Part shown: piece after piece, positions 24,357 to 37,352 of the stretch
Numbering within the stretch: the stretch's first letter is position 1
Layout: every line of letters begins with the position of its first letter
DNA from: Apteryx mantelli
Taxonomy: Eukaryota > Chordata > Aves > Apterygiformes > Apterygidae
Direction of reading: 5' to 3'
Assembly: GCF_036417845.1 (NCBI RefSeq)
Contig: NC_089981.1
Span: 81,509,268 to 81,573,267, forward strand
DNA length: 64,000 nucleotides
Position numbers and translations under genes: made by a program
Notes under the pieces: model-generated
What the model was told of the DNA's origin: nothing
Database searches by the model: none
The model's input: only the letters and a program-made list of their open reading frames with translations

Positions 24357-25829
24357 ATTCCTTATGAGCCCAGGTCATCTCAGCCAGGCTGTACTCTTTC
24401 CAGAGCCCAAACTAGGGCTTCCATAGGTAAAAGAGCCTTCTCCTTACAGCGCTCAGGGAACAGCCCCAAACAGAGTCCAACGGAGGGAGTTTCCCTGCTG
24501 CTCCTTCTGTTTTTGATAACAAAACCGAAACACTGTCTGCCCCACAACCAATTGCCCACTTCCATCCAGGAGAGAATAACCTGCACGTGTTAAAGGTTAG
24601 TTACGTTTTGCATGGCGGTGAGTGCAAGGTGACAAGAGGAAGACATTTATCTACCAATGCATCTCATTTGGGACTGGGACCCAATGTAGCTGTGATGCAG
24701 GTTATTGTGGTCACTTCTTTAGCTGGGCCCTTCCCAGGAGCTGCACTCAGTCCTCAACCAGTGATAGACTTCACAGCCGGCATCACATAAGATTTCATAC
24801 AAGGAGGAGGAAGTTGGCATGGCCTTGTTGAAGCTAACAAATTCCCAGGGGTTTACATTGTGGAAAAGGCATCACATCACAGGGAAGGGAAAAACTCAAG
24901 TCCCAGAACATGCAGCATTTGTTCTACATCATCAGAATCCCTGAGCTGTGGCACGTTAAAGTCTTGATAAGATGCCAGGCAATTTCGAGTAGGTTTCAGG
25001 TTTGTTTGACATTTTTCCCCCACCTCAGACAACTGGATTTCATGATGCCAGGAGAGCTCAAGGGAACCACAGAGGAATTTAGAGAGGGAACAGGGCAGTC
25101 CATGAGGGCAGAACTACTGGTGTTTGCTTTTCACGTGTGCCCTGGATTCTGATATACCCCTTTGCAATAGGCCACATTCCCTCCCACCCCCAGGAAGCCT
25201 CAGGTCCACCCAAATCAACCATCCCACCATGCCCACCCATGGGGAGATCACGCTGGAGTCTGCTGCTGGTGGCCCCACAGGGCTTCCTCCTACTGCCATT
25301 CTCACAAGAACCAAGTATCTTTGAGATCTCCTCCTCTGTCAACCCTAGTCAGAATCAACTGAGAGGTTCACCCTTATTAAAGGTCAATGGGAAGACACAG
25401 AGACTGCAGGTGGATGGCTCCTGCAACTGTATGTGCCTCATCTCTTTAGGAAAGCAGGTTGGGGGGGAGAATCAAATCTTCTGAAAAAGCTTCAGAATAG
25501 CTTTTCTGAGAAATACACTGCATATCCAGACCTTCTCACAGAAAGGAACAAGATGTAAAGATTTTACTGGCCTGGAAGGCCAGTTGCCTAGAAGGAACAA
25601 ATTATGAATTACTTCTGGCTTGGTTGGTCCCAAGTAAGGGATCGGACCAAAATGAGCCTGACAAAGTCTTTATAATATCCCTTTACCATGGGGTAGTAAT
25701 AGTATCATCTGTCTACAGCATCAGGGTCACAGATGGTTGTGTAGATCAGTAAAGTAGATGGGCCGCTTTCATTTGAATCAGCTACTCTGTATGCTAGGTT
25801 TTTCAGTAGTGCAGGGACTCAGAAACCTC
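24357..25829. other. Unique non-coding DNA
   Basis: No coding region, RNA or repeat is recognised. Open frames are at most 115 codons and overlap on both strands. Confidence 0.5.
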
Positions 25830-25955
25830 ACTTGTCTTAATTGATTTTGCATGAGACCTTAGCAAGCTCCTGTGCCGCAGTTTCCCCACTACAAAATGGG
25901 GATATCAGTGTCCACCCAAATTCAGGAAGGGCTTTAAAATAGAAACTGATATTTT
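25830..25955 (+). mobile_element. MIR/CORE-SINE-like fragment
   Basis: Contains the diagnostic MIR core 'ctgtgc.cagtttcccc' followed by 'acaaaatggggat' at 25870-25902, preceded by a 'cctt.gcaag' block matching 'ccttgggcaag'. The downstream part (gctttaaaatagaaactgat) fits the tail of sauropsid relatives. The core match is strong enough to be confident of a MIR-type SINE; the exact subfamily is unknown. Confidence 0.7.
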
Positions 25956-28900
25956 AAGGTTACTGTGAACTGCATCAAGTCTCCTGCTGTCGCATAGCTG
26001 TCTGTGTTATCACTTTCCTGACGTGCTAATACAATCAAAAAAAAAGTTACACTTCAGTGCACCTCCACATACAGGTGTAGACAAGCTGTCCTTTGGGCAC
26101 CCTAGGCACTACCAGAAGCAAGAAGACAGCAAAATAGAGACCACGTAGGAACTCTTACAGACTCAGCTCCCCTTCTCTTACAGGAGAACCATCAGGTTAG
26201 TCATGAAATTTCCATAAACGTGATATAGATGTTGCCAGCCCTTGCTCCTGACCAATGTATTATACTCTTTGTAGACATACATGTATTTATTTGGCACACA
26301 CTGCATGTACAATCATGGCTACATTTTATCCACAGTCCTCTCAAGCACATGTGACTTTGTGCATATCTATGCGCCTCTCTTATTACAAACTTCCTCAGCC
26401 CCCTCAGGATTCAAGTGTCTTCTACTGCTGCTGTCCAGGAGTTACCTGCGCATTTCTCTGGAGAGAAATATATCGGGTTCAGAGCTCTGCAAGACTTCAC
26501 ACTGCCTGGTATCAAGGATTGCCATTCCATAGAAATGAATACCCTGGTTTTAGTCCATCACTTTGAAATCACACTTAACACAAGCTAAGTTAAGGAAAAG
26601 CCTAGTAAAACAAAAAATCCAAAACAGACCATAACATTTCAGAGGTTTATAAGAACACCCCTAGCAGAAAGGAAAGGATTTTTAATATAGCTATTGTAAG
26701 ATCAAAACCAACAGGAAAATTTTTCCACTGTGGTCAGTTGGCAGCCTAGAGACACTTACCTCACCAGGAGCTTGGTCTTAGGACACCATTTCTGCATTCA
26801 TGGTGGGGGAGAGCTGGATTAATGAAGCATATTACTTTGCCTCCTTAAATTCAAAACTGCCTTCAGCCATTGCATCAAGGATGCATTGACCCCCACTCCA
26901 GGGGGAGGTAATTTCACCAATTTTCCCTCGGGGCTAAGGCAAGCTCTCCTCTCTTTGGAAATGCTAATATCCAGTTGGCTGGCCAGGTGCAGCCATCTCC
27001 TGTTCCTGAAAGGCCCATTAGCAAATCATTCAACTACTAAGAGATAAACTGATCTTTTCTACCTGGGCAGGTGCTATGCAGCCCTCAGCGGGAAGTCCTT
27101 CTGTCTGCCTTACATGTCACACAAACATGCAAATTCCCAGCTCTAGCCTTTCTCCAAACATGCACATATGTTAATGTATGGAGCTCCCAAAGGCCTCTTG
27201 ACTGAGAACCGGACCCAGCTGAAATCAATCCCTTTAGGATGCAAATGGCTTTTGGAATGACTGACCCCCAGTCCTACCTGAGAGAAATACTGTGAAAAGC
27301 TCCTGTTTTGCTGCAGCTGAATCACTTTTACACCAGTGAAAAAGCTTGCTTCAGCTGTGAACACCTGCAGGAGAGTGAGCCTCCACATTTCCTTTGGGTG
27401 TCTATCATAAACAACACCATTAGTTCATTTGATTTACAGTTTAAAATGTTTTAAAAGTTAAAATCCACTTGAAGCATTCTGAAATAATCAAAATATAATG
27501 TTTCCATTCCCCCAAATTTACAAAAATGTCCTCATTTTCAACTTTTCTTCCTCAAAATCTCAACATTTCTGGCACATCCTGCTTAGCTCTTATTATGAAA
27601 CCAGAACTTGGTTTTAGATTTCAATAACATAACAATGGTTTGTTTTGTTTTGTTTTTTAAGAACATTAGCCATGCAGTAAAATGACAAAAGAAAATCCCT
27701 GGAGCCTTCAAATTTTCTTTTGGCAAAGATGTATACCTAAATCACTCCATTCCTGAATGATGGGATGTTTTAACTGATGGAGGGAAACTATGTAAACTTG
27801 GGTATGCATACAAAAGCAGTGAGTTACCCAGAGGACTCCACTGCAGAAGCCTTTCTTTTATACTGCCTTTGGCAGGAGGAGAAAATGTTTAAACACATTA
27901 ACCAATTTAAACAGGCAAAGGGAAGGAGAGTTGTTTCTTTAAGAATCTGTGATGCGCTGCAAATCAAAGAAGCTTTCTGGAAAACATAGTAGACGCGTTA
28001 ACAGATAAAAGGCAAACCAAAAGGAACTCAACTAATTGCCACAAAAAACAAAAAATGGTCAGATCTGGTGTTTAAGATCCCTGTTCCCTGGATGCAGGAT
28101 TTTCCTTCAAAAAGAAAGAAGAAAGAGGCATGTAGATCTGGTTTCTGTCTGCCTCAGTCCATCCAACATGCACCCAAAAGATAACCAATAGAGTTTGGTC
28201 TATGCTGTTGTCACCGAAATCGTCATTATATTTAATATCTCAACTAGCCAAAAGATTGCTGAAGATGTTAGGGAAGGCAACAGCCCTCTTAGACCACCTT
28301 TGATCTTTCATATGCAAGCGGTACAAATAAAACACTGCACATAAAAATTGGCTTGGACTTTGAGCTGCCTCAGACAAGAGGCAAGGCTGAAGCACAGAAA
28401 TGACTCAACAGCAGAGCAGATACTAGGTCAGAGGATAGAGAGTTCAGCGGTTGGCATTTGAAGACTGTTTTACGAACCAGACCCCAGCTGAGGTTCACAG
28501 ACCAATTTTGTTGTAGCAGCAAAGGTATGTACCTCCTTGTGCTGTCTACCAGAGTGTAGGTCTCATCTGTCACAGTTTACAATCCACCATACCTTTGAAA
28601 ATTGCTGGTTGTCTTTGTTAACACTTTTAATTATTAAAGAAATACCTGAAAAGTGTGGTGGCTCAGGGACAAACACCCTGGTTGGCTGACCCGGCTCAAG
28701 GATGGGTAACAGCTGGCAGAGAAGCAGTGCCGGTAGCTGGGGGCAGAATCTGGTTCATCTACCTCAGCTTACCCTGCCAGCTAGCATGTGTCAAAGCTCT
28801 TCATTTTGCCTGTCTTTACCTTCTTTTATCTATGATTAAGGACAGGATCCGTGATTTAAATGTCTGAGACCATCATTTCAAATTGCATATATCCCTGTTG

Positions 28901-31162
28901 AGAGTGTGAGACAGATGCCAAGGACATTGTTTGATAGTAACATCGAGGCAGACTCAGATAATGAGAGAAACCTGTCCTATGTTGAAATCAATGAGTTTTC
29001 TTTGCAAAGTGCCCTACTGTTTGGTTTGTGAGGCATTTTGAGGGCCTGGGAAGTCATCTGGTATATATATTTTGCTGACAGTATTTCATTACGTAGCCAC
29101 TTGGCATTTCTTCCACAACAGCACTGCCTCACTAAAATGAATGTGCTTAAGGTGTGAGTCAATGCTGAGTAGCAAAGGAGAGCATTTACTATCTGTAGTG
29201 CTACTGCCTTATCTGCCCACAAGGTTAGAAGGGAGCATAATGGCTGGGAACAGAAGGAAAACCCATTTGTTTTACCCAGGAATCACAGTGTGATCCCAAG
29301 CACTTCCCTCTCCAGTCACTCATGATGCTTTTTGCATTTTCTGTGTGCATGGCTCAGTCCACAGAGGTCTGCTGGTAACCAGGGCTGAGTACCCCTGGAT
29401 GCAACAGGACGTACTGGGTGCTGTAAGAGGTGGCAGGCTGGGAACTCAGCCTCCATGGGAGCATTTGCTCTTAATATCTCTATGCTTCAGCATTCACTCT
29501 CTTGCAGCAATGGGCGCTGCAAGAAAAACCCAAGAGGGCTTTAAGAACACACAGTAGCTCAGGCCTGGGGCTGTACATTGAACAATGAGGAGAAAAGTGT
29601 CTCAAATAGCTGCTCAGTAAGTGAGCACCACCAGTTCATTGCATTAACTGACATAGGGTTTAGTGGAAAAAATAGCATGTGACAGGGTAAGTGAAGATGA
29701 GATCACGGTGAATTAGAGTTGCTTGAGCAACCTTGAGTCTGGTCTTCCCTGACACTGAGACCTGTGCAGGCTTCCTGAAAGTGGGGCTGGATACTTATAA
29801 ATGGAATATTCATAGATGCAGTAGCCAGAGTTTTTCATGGCCATTGAAGTGACTTAAAGAAGCCCTTTCTCCAGCATGGCAGGAACCAGCAGGCACTGCC
29901 CTGGCTCACAACAGCTGCTAAAAAACATTCAGCAGTAGGATTTGTAGGGAAGCAGCATGTAGCAGCCCACACTGAGCAGGACAGTAACCACAGTGATGTG
30001 GAAAAGGCAGCTAAATATATTCCAGGTTTTGGCAGGGGCAAGGGGAGGCTCAAGGTTCTTCTTACTTCCCTCAAACACGGGCAGAAATGACACAGGACCT
30101 TGATAGCCCAAAGTTCCCACAGGCACTGCATGATTCCTCACCACAAATATTGCATTACAACAGGTCACATAGTTCTGCTACATGAATGATAAAAGCTAAG
30201 CCATTGGGCACTCCTGATTTTGTAGCCTCCTATCCCATTGTGAGAGGATAGCTGAAGATTTCCATCTTCCAGACTCCCACCCAGGCTGAAACCTCTTCTC
30301 TAGCCAGGGGCACCTCACAAAGAAGCCAATCCAAACCGCTCCTCGTCCCTACAATGTTTCTGATTCTGCATATCTATTTTTTTGAGGTGGGTATGTTTAG
30401 AGCTGCCCACAGCACTCACAACGGAGGGCCCCATGCACTGATACCACGGCAGAATGACATTGCCTGTTTTCACGAGTACAGATCCACCAAAGCATGCAGT
30501 CAGACTGCTAGCTTGATTTAAAACCTCCACCAGTGCATTTTACTATTTCCATTTCCAGCTCTAGCTGGATTTAATAGTCACAGCAAGAGTGCAGAAATAC
30601 TCTGTGTGTGTTTTCAGCTTCTAATACAATGGGCGTCTAACTCTGGGATGACAGAGCCGCAGTCCAAACCACAGCCCTCCCCAAGCATACCCAGCTTATT
30701 CAGCTAATGGGATTAAGACACGCAAATGTCTGTCACCAACGGGACCTTCTGACTCCAAGCTTCAGGTCTGAACAGTTATCCAGGCATAGCAGGGTCAGTT
30801 AGTGCCCACCTTTACATTGACTCAGGAAAGAGCCTTCAAATCACCACTCAGGTTTACTATCTTTGGAGACACTAGAGGGTCTTTCACTACTGTAACACAG
30901 CTAAAAAAAGAAATCAGTAAAATGACTGAGACAAACCCAAATACAATATTCTTCTCCAAAAGTTTAACTTTTTTAACAGTAATCACAATCTCTAGTTCTG
31001 CAGCTCCAAAATGTCTGACCACTCTCCCTGCTCTTTAGACTGTTAGAGCAATGCCTCTGCTAAGTGCAGTTTTACTTTGCTAACAGTATCTCTTTCTTTT
31101 TTTCCAGACCACTGCTTCTCTTCTTCTTGGGGACATTTGCCATCTGTTTTATAATTTCACCA
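25956..31162. other. Unique non-coding DNA
   Basis: No gene, RNA or recognisable repeat apart from short A/T runs (for example the GTTTT repeats near 27640-27655). All open frames are near or under 100 codons and none has recognisable domains. Confidence 0.5.
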
Positions 31163-31200
31163 TTATCTGATGGTAGGACTCAATGACCTTTCTAGACTTT
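31163..31200 (+). mobile_element. Possible CR1 3'-end fragment
   Basis: The phrase 'tgatggtaggactcaatgac' followed by 'ctttctagac' resembles the CR1 3' UTR motif 'ggttggactagatgacctt'. Only about 38 bases match, so this could be chance. Confidence 0.35.
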
Positions 31201-31903
31201 AATTAAAGTTTCTTTCTTTTTAAATCATCTTCATCAAATTCATGTTTCCAAGCCACCTCTCTTGTGAATATTTTATCATTCTGACTGCAAGGAGATACAT
31301 GACAGAAATATATTAATTACTTTTTATTTTATCAAATTGATGAATTAAGCTGTGATTGCATATGAAAAGGGTAGAGAATATCTCATGAAGTCTATATAGA
31401 TGTCATGTTAGTCATTTTATGAATCACTTTACAATTTTTACACTATTTGAGCTTTAAACTGAAAATGCAGCCTTTAGCAGTTCAAAAAACAACATGTAAC
31501 TGTCCCATTAAGCCTAGTTAAGCTTTTACAGAATCCAGGCTTTGCCACACCATGCACAGAGCAGGAGGATTGCTTTCCTCCATGACATGTGTTTAAAATG
31601 GCCCCTCTGAAAGAAAGTAACGAGGTCATTATCTATTCCAGATGGAGGGACAGAGATGGGAACAGCAAGGACGCGAACCAGGGGCGCGGGAACCTGTGAG
31701 TGTGGCTACAGAGCAGACTTGCCAGGGCTGGTCCTGGTTGCACACAGCCAGGTGGTCACTCTGCCCCGTGATGAGCACGGGGCTGTCCAGGCGGGAGGAG
31801 GCTCCCAGACCTGGCCGGTGCCTGCCTGGCGCTCGCTGTGGCTGCGTTAGCCGGGGCAGCGCTGCCCCGAGCTCTGCGACATGCCAGAGAAATCCTAGTG
31901 ACG
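31201..31903. other. Unique non-coding DNA
   Basis: AT-rich to 31620, then a GC-richer part (31640-31880) with scattered CpGs and short overlapping open frames. No gene is supported. Confidence 0.5.
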
Positions 31904-32010
31904 GGTTCCTGTCTTTGCTGTGGATTTCTTCTGCGACCATGGGCAAGACAGGCTGAGCTGTAGTATTTCTGCTCCAGCTCCTCATCCGTAAAGCAGAGGG
32001 AGAAGAGGGG
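31904..32010 (+). mobile_element. MIR/CORE-SINE-like fragment
   Basis: The order 'ctgcgaccatgggcaaga', 'gctccagctcctcatccgta' and 'aagcagaggg' mirrors the MIR consensus 'gtgaccttgggcaag', 'cctcagtttcctcatctgta', 'aaatgggg'. Three consecutive matching blocks with correct spacing support the call. Confidence 0.6.
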
Positions 32011-33704
32011 AATGCACTTTTCTGTGCCCCAGAGTGCTGAGGACAAACACATCAAACTCTGCCGTGCTGTCAGAGGCTGTGACTGTGCAGGGACATGTAA
32101 AAGCGCAAGCTTAGAAAGGCAGTCTCAGCTTCTGAATAATCAGCAAGACGGTACTGATTGTTTCTTTCCCTTTACTAGCTTTAGAAAAGGGCTCTTTCCT
32201 CCAGGCTGCGGAGGCAGGGGGAACCACTGTTGCTCTGTTTTCTCCACCGAAGGCACTAGGTCCCCAGCACTGAGCTGTAAGCGCAGACTGGGCTGCATCT
32301 GTTCACGGGCAATTGCTGTTAGGCCTGCTGTGATGGGGCATCCCAGAGCACAAGCCTGTAAGTGCAAATCTTTACAAGGGCTGAGAGATGTTATTCAAAT
32401 TAAGAACCCTATTCCCAATTTAACCGCGTGTGGTACAGTAACCTCTTTTTCATGCTTCCAGAATAGGATCACATCTAAATCTCATAAAAGACTGTGCATT
32501 TAATATTTTCATATTATAATGTACCAAGTTTAACCAGTGTATCTTCAGAAAGGAGTTAGACAAGTAACTTGATGTTCAGACTGCACTAGTTATGGCATAG
32601 AAAAGAAATATTAATCAACAAACCTCTGGGAAGAGCGAGGAGAAGGTAAGGTGACTCCATCCCTCTCTGGCACCACCATCTACCATGGTCTCAGGAACCC
32701 CACTTCTGCAAATAGACAAGGAACGACTCTTATGGAGGGCATAGGCAAGCCCAGACCATTTTAACTTTGAATGGCATTGCATTTTTTCTGTGCCTTCCCC
32801 TCTCCTACAGTTACCACCTTAGGTAAGGAAACTCCAGCTTGAGTTAATAGAGGGTGATTCCAGATTCCTGCGGGAGATATTACTAGAAACTAACTGAGAC
32901 ATTAAGCCCTGTATATTAAAAATGGGGTTCTGGAACATCATAACAAGTGCCCAGCTCCCTAACACGACCTCTAGGCTATCCAAAGGGTACTCCAGAGCAT
33001 CAGCAGAGTAAATGCACAAGCTGGCATGAAAGTTGGCGTAACAGGGGTCAGGAAAGGAAGAAGTGTCTTTTGTTGTTCAGTCAGATCAGGGAAACTGTTT
33101 GGCGTGCAGTAAAACAGTAAGGAGCAAACCTGAATCCCAAGGAGCCCCAAGGAGTTTGTGAGAGCCACTAGTCGTTTCTAATGAGCAAATGACAATGCTC
33201 TATTGCTATATGCATGGGATACCAGTGCTCAGGCTGCCCTAAGCCCCACCACTGCTCTCCTCTGTCTTTGCATGAGCTGTACCAGGGGCAATCTGCCTCA
33301 AAGTTCAGACTGCCCAGTACAACAGTGCAAAAGATACCTCAATTACGCATGAAATATGCATAAATTGGCACTTGACTTGGCAGTTTTGGCACAAAAAGAA
33401 GGCACCGGCTCTACAAGAGGGCAAGAACTGAATGGGCAAAGAGCATGAGCAGTCTTCCCCTGGAAGCATTTGAGCCCTTGAGGGTGGGTTAAAGGAGCCA
33501 GTAGAGCAATGAATGCCCTAAGTCATGGATGGCTTGTGTATCCATGAAGGCTTTCTGTGCCATCAGAAAGCCAGAGTGACACAGACTTTCAATGCAACAG
33601 CCCTCAGAGACACTGCGTGTCTTGAAAACTGTAGAAACAAAATTTACTTTTAAATTGAGGTAACAGAGACACCTTTTTTGTTAAAGCAGGACAGGGAGCA
33701 AGGA
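32011..33704. other. Unique non-coding DNA
   Basis: Includes a 163-codon plus-strand open frame (32012-32503) with a cysteine- and serine-rich peptide that I do not recognise and that lacks other coding support. No repeat is seen. Confidence 0.45.
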
Positions 33705-33815
33705 GACCTCTGTTCTGTTCCTGGGTTTACCGAAATTATCTGTGCTAATTGCTTAAGCTTTCTGTGCCTCAGTTTCCCCATCTTTGTGAAGGGAAAGATG
33801 ATGGTCTGCCTCTGT
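33705..33815 (+). mobile_element. MIR/CORE-SINE-like fragment
   Basis: Contains 'ttctgtgcctcagtttcccc' followed by 'atctttgtgaaggg' (33759-33793), nearly identical to the MIR core, with a diverged tRNA-distal part before it. It is the best MIR core match in the window. Confidence 0.75.
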
Positions 33816-33904
33816 ACTTCAAGAGACCCTCTTTACGGACACAGTATTTTCTTAACATTTCTGGCACTCTAACTGCACAGTGCTGTATCTAGCTGTCATC
33901 TACC

Positions 33905-33923
33905 TATCCATCCATCCATCCAT
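33905..33923. repeat. (ATCC)n short tandem repeat
   Basis: Between four and five ATCC units. Lies between the MIR core and an L2-like tail. Confidence 0.85.
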
Positions 33924-33979
33924 TGCAGGAAGCATTGTGCACAGGCTGCTCAGGGAGCTTGTCCTGCCTCTATGCTCGC

Positions 33980-34055
33980 TCGGGCTATAATTTCTTTGGA
34001 GAACGCGCTGTCCCTTTCTGTCCAAACAGCACCTAGCACAGCAGAAGCCTGAGCT
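33980..34055 (+). mobile_element. L2/MIR 3'-tail fragment
   Basis: 'ctataatttctttggaga' followed by 'ctgtccctttctgtcc' and 'aacagcacctagcaca' parallels the L2 3' tail 'tgtaagctctttggggcagg..tgtttgtacagcacctagcacaa'. With the MIR core 170 bases upstream in the same orientation, it may be the other end of one SINE split by the ATCC repeat and later insertions, or a separate L2 piece. Confidence 0.6.
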
Positions 34056-37000
34056 TAGTTAAAAGAGGACCTTTTCAAGAATAATGCTTCTAATACATAA
34101 AATTACACTAAAAATCATGGCTAGCAACACGCTGGATGTCCCTTTAGCGTTAATCCAGAAACGCTGCAGTGTAGCTTTGCCTCTGCTTCTCCATTGCCCT
34201 GCCTGTAACACAGAGCAACGCAATTCACAGGGCTCCAAGACCCCTGGGGACTAAAACAAACCTTTCCCCTACCACTCTAGATTCTGCTCCACATACCAGC
34301 TCCACGTCAGTAAAATAACTCTGCTCCATTGCCAGCCATTCACCTCCCTGATCCCCCTGAGGATTTTCTCCCACCAAGCAGCTCCCCACAGATTTTAAGA
34401 TGCAGGCCAAACAAGCACGTTGTGCTTGGGTTTTTTTTCTCCCGCAGCCTGGAGAGAAGCAGGTGTAATTGCATTTGTCACCTCTAATCGTACACCTGCA
34501 CCCCACTGAAAGTGAGCCGTTATTATCATTTACAAACAGATAGGTAATCTCTTCTCACATGCCCTTAAAAATCATTGTGCTACCAGAGTAGACTGTGCAG
34601 ATTAGCTGATACTGGGAGATTGTCTTCAGCAAAGCAGTAAAAGCTCTAAGTGCACTAGATTGGTTTTTGATTGACTTTTTGAGGAATACTATATCAGAAG
34701 AATCCCAATAACCTCTCCCTGTGGTATTTTAAGTGGATATAATGGTCAGAACTGACAGATAGTAATGAGCCTTGTAGACAGGGGCAACTGTATGTTATTT
34801 AATTTCCACTAAAGAAGATATCACGGCAAGAAAGCTCAGGTTTAAGACAACACACAAATATTCAACAGCCAGATTTTGTTTCTGTCAATGTTGAAGCACA
34901 GGGTGGTCTAGTTCCTTCTACAGCTTAAAATTTAGGGGCAAACATCTTAAATGTCACCGATCAAGGAATGCAAATAAAAAATGACTTCCTCTTTGGAAAG
35001 ACCTAGTGAGCTCCTCTCTCATAGACCCCACTTCCTAGCGTCTAATGGCTTTCACACAAATCGTTTCAAGCTGAAAATCTGAAATAGCTGATTAGTACCT
35101 GGGGAATTTCAGCTTGGTTGTGGGAGAATGAATCCCCTTTGCATCAAATGTCAGACAGCAAGACACAGACACCCTGCAGCCAGAGGTACTGTGGGTTTTT
35201 TTTCTTTGAAGTTGTGAGACTTGAAGGAGAGTTTCTTAGAGAACGTGGGTTAATTACCCTGTCAGAATCTCTGTACCAGGTCTCAGGAGGGTCTCCTTGG
35301 CTTTGCATTCTTCCCTGCTTCAGAAGGACAAAAAGAAAAATTAAAAATAATCCTTTAATGAAAATTCCCGACAGTCCATAAAATGTTTGCTAAAATAAAT
35401 ACGGCTGGTTTTATGCTTTTACCCACTCTATCAAAGATGTAAACAGGCTCTTTTCTAAATCATGATGTTGTTCTTTTCTCATGGATTCTTCCAGACAGTG
35501 CCCAGACTGACATTGACACCTCTGCCAATTCCCAGTGACAAGAGCCTGATCTCAGCTCTCCCTGGCCCGGTCAGAAGCAGGGCCAAATTCAGCCATGGGC
35601 AGAGCAAGCAGCTGCCAGGCTAGCAGCAGGGCCGCAGCTCCCTCCTCTCCCAAGACCTTTTCCCAGCGAGACGAGACAGCAACCAATGCACCCTGCCTGC
35701 ACAACCAGCCTCGCCACGGGGTGAGGCGCAGGCAGCTGGAGTTGCTGCTGCTCCCACCGATGTTGGAATAACAACAGCAAACACTGCTTTTATCCTTGCA
35801 ACTTTTCTCTGGTAGCAGGAAGAGCGCACCTGGTTCTCCTGGGCTTTTTCCCAGCACTTCATCCCGCCTTCTGGCAGAAGCTGTTTATCTGTTGTCCTCT
35901 TTCTTCTCAACTGTGGGCTTAGGCAGCAGGCAAAAAACCTTAGTGGCTTCCTCCCCTGTTTTCATACGGTTAGAGACAGTCTTAACAGCTTTGTGACTCT
36001 CTCCACAGAGGCATGATGTCCTTCAATTTCTATAGAGCCTGCAGAGGAACCTGTGGCTCCAAAAATTGATGCTTTTTTTAGCCTTGTTTCCTATTTTGTA
36101 TATTTTTATCCTAGTTCTCTCAGCAATCAGTCTCTGTTGGTCTCTACTCCTGCCTATCCATTTACCTGTCTGTCTTCTCTCATGACTTTTTAATTCGATG
36201 CAACCAAAGTCATTAAGTTTCTAAAAGATTTCGGTAAAAGGAGGTATGCCGCTACCATAAAAAAAGGTTGTTATAACTCAGGCCCTTAACTATTGTTAAA
36301 GACAGTAGTCAGCTGGCAAGGCAGCACGCGTGCACTGGCCAGCCAAACAGCATGCATTGCTCTGAATAAATCACAGCGTGTACTACTATTAGCCATCCAA
36401 ACAGGGAGCTGACAAGATTGGATGCGCAGCGGGTAGGAGGCTAAGGCAAAATCTATAGGAAACTAGATGGCAGTAATTTTGCTGTTCACAACACAGCTTG
36501 TTTAATGAGGAATTCATGCATCGGGGCTTAGCCTGCTTTTGAGAAAAAAGAATTAGTCTCTGCTCCATCCATATACTGCTGAAGCAGAAAGACCAATATT
36601 GGGAGATGCTGCCTGTGTGCCACAAGATGCGTGTCCGTTGTGTCCAAAGAATCCTGTCTAAAATTAACCGCGCCTTGTCCAAACAACAGCAATTAAGTGC
36701 CCTGACAACTCACTCCTGGAGTCACACACTTGCATATACACACTCTCCCGCAACGATCCTCAGCCCACACTACAGAAGCAGATTGACGCTTTTATATGGG
36801 TGCTTTCATATGCCCCCGAGGGAAGGAAAAACTTCGTGTCAAGGAAAGCTGGTGAAGTTCAGAGCATATTTGAACATGGCTCTTTAAAAGTGAGTTTTGA
36901 AAGTGTGTGGTGTTCTCTACAGCTGGGCAAGAAGAAACCAACTTGTGATAGGAGGTGGCCACCGCCATGGTACACGGCTGCTTTGCAAAGGAAGGGCCAA

Positions 37001-37070
37001 AAACTGTGGTCAGGTACAGCTGTTCTGAGAGGCTGAGTGACCAGCGAGCAGCCCTGTGTTTCAGCTGAAG
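34056..37070. other. Unique non-coding DNA
   Basis: No gene, RNA gene or clear repeat. A GC-richer part at 35540-35900 carries overlapping minus-strand open frames of about 100 codons without recognised domains. The AT-rich segment 34540-34700 might be regulatory, but nothing decisive is seen. Confidence 0.45.
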
Positions 37071-37107
37071 TCTTCAGGGCTGGAAGAGACCACAAGAAAT
37101 CACCTAG
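37071..37107 (+). mobile_element. Possible CR1 3'-UTR fragment
   Basis: 'agggctggaagagaccacaa' then 'gaaatcacctag' matches the late CR1 3' UTR 'agggctggaagggacct..gaggtcatctag'. Its right end coincides with the start of the probable hAT element, so it may be an older copy interrupted by that insertion. Confidence 0.45.
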
Positions 37108-37352
37108 CACTGTGTTTCTCAAAGTCAGCCCCGCTTTCGGCTCATGTCTGAGAACAATCTCTGAGGGCATTAGCTGTGAATTAAAGGGTTAAAGGTTGCC
37201 TTGAAAAACATGTTTCTTATTTCACAAAATCATCACAATCTGGTTTTATCATTTTTCTTTCAGTGTTTTTCTTTGTTTGGTTGCATTTTTTCAACTTTTG
37301 CGATCTTCTGTGCCCTCCAGAGAAGATCAGGAGCCACGGTTGAGAAATGCTC
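37108..37352. mobile_element. Probable hAT-type non-autonomous element (MITE)
   Basis: The left end reads CACTGTGTTTCTCAAA, and the right end, reverse complemented, reads GAGCATTTCTCAACC. Both resemble the hAT/Charlie terminal repeat CAGTGTTTCTCAA. The interior contains 'tctgagggcattagctgtga' then 'attaaaggg', similar to amniote hAT MITEs. No open frame of transposase size exists in the 245 bases, so it would be non-autonomous. I could not find a convincing 8-base target duplication at the flanks, which may have decayed. Confidence 0.5.

Noticed and set aside
32012..32503. 163-codon plus-strand frame
   Set aside because: Cysteine/serine-rich random-looking peptide, begins inside a MIR-like fragment, no splice or promoter context.
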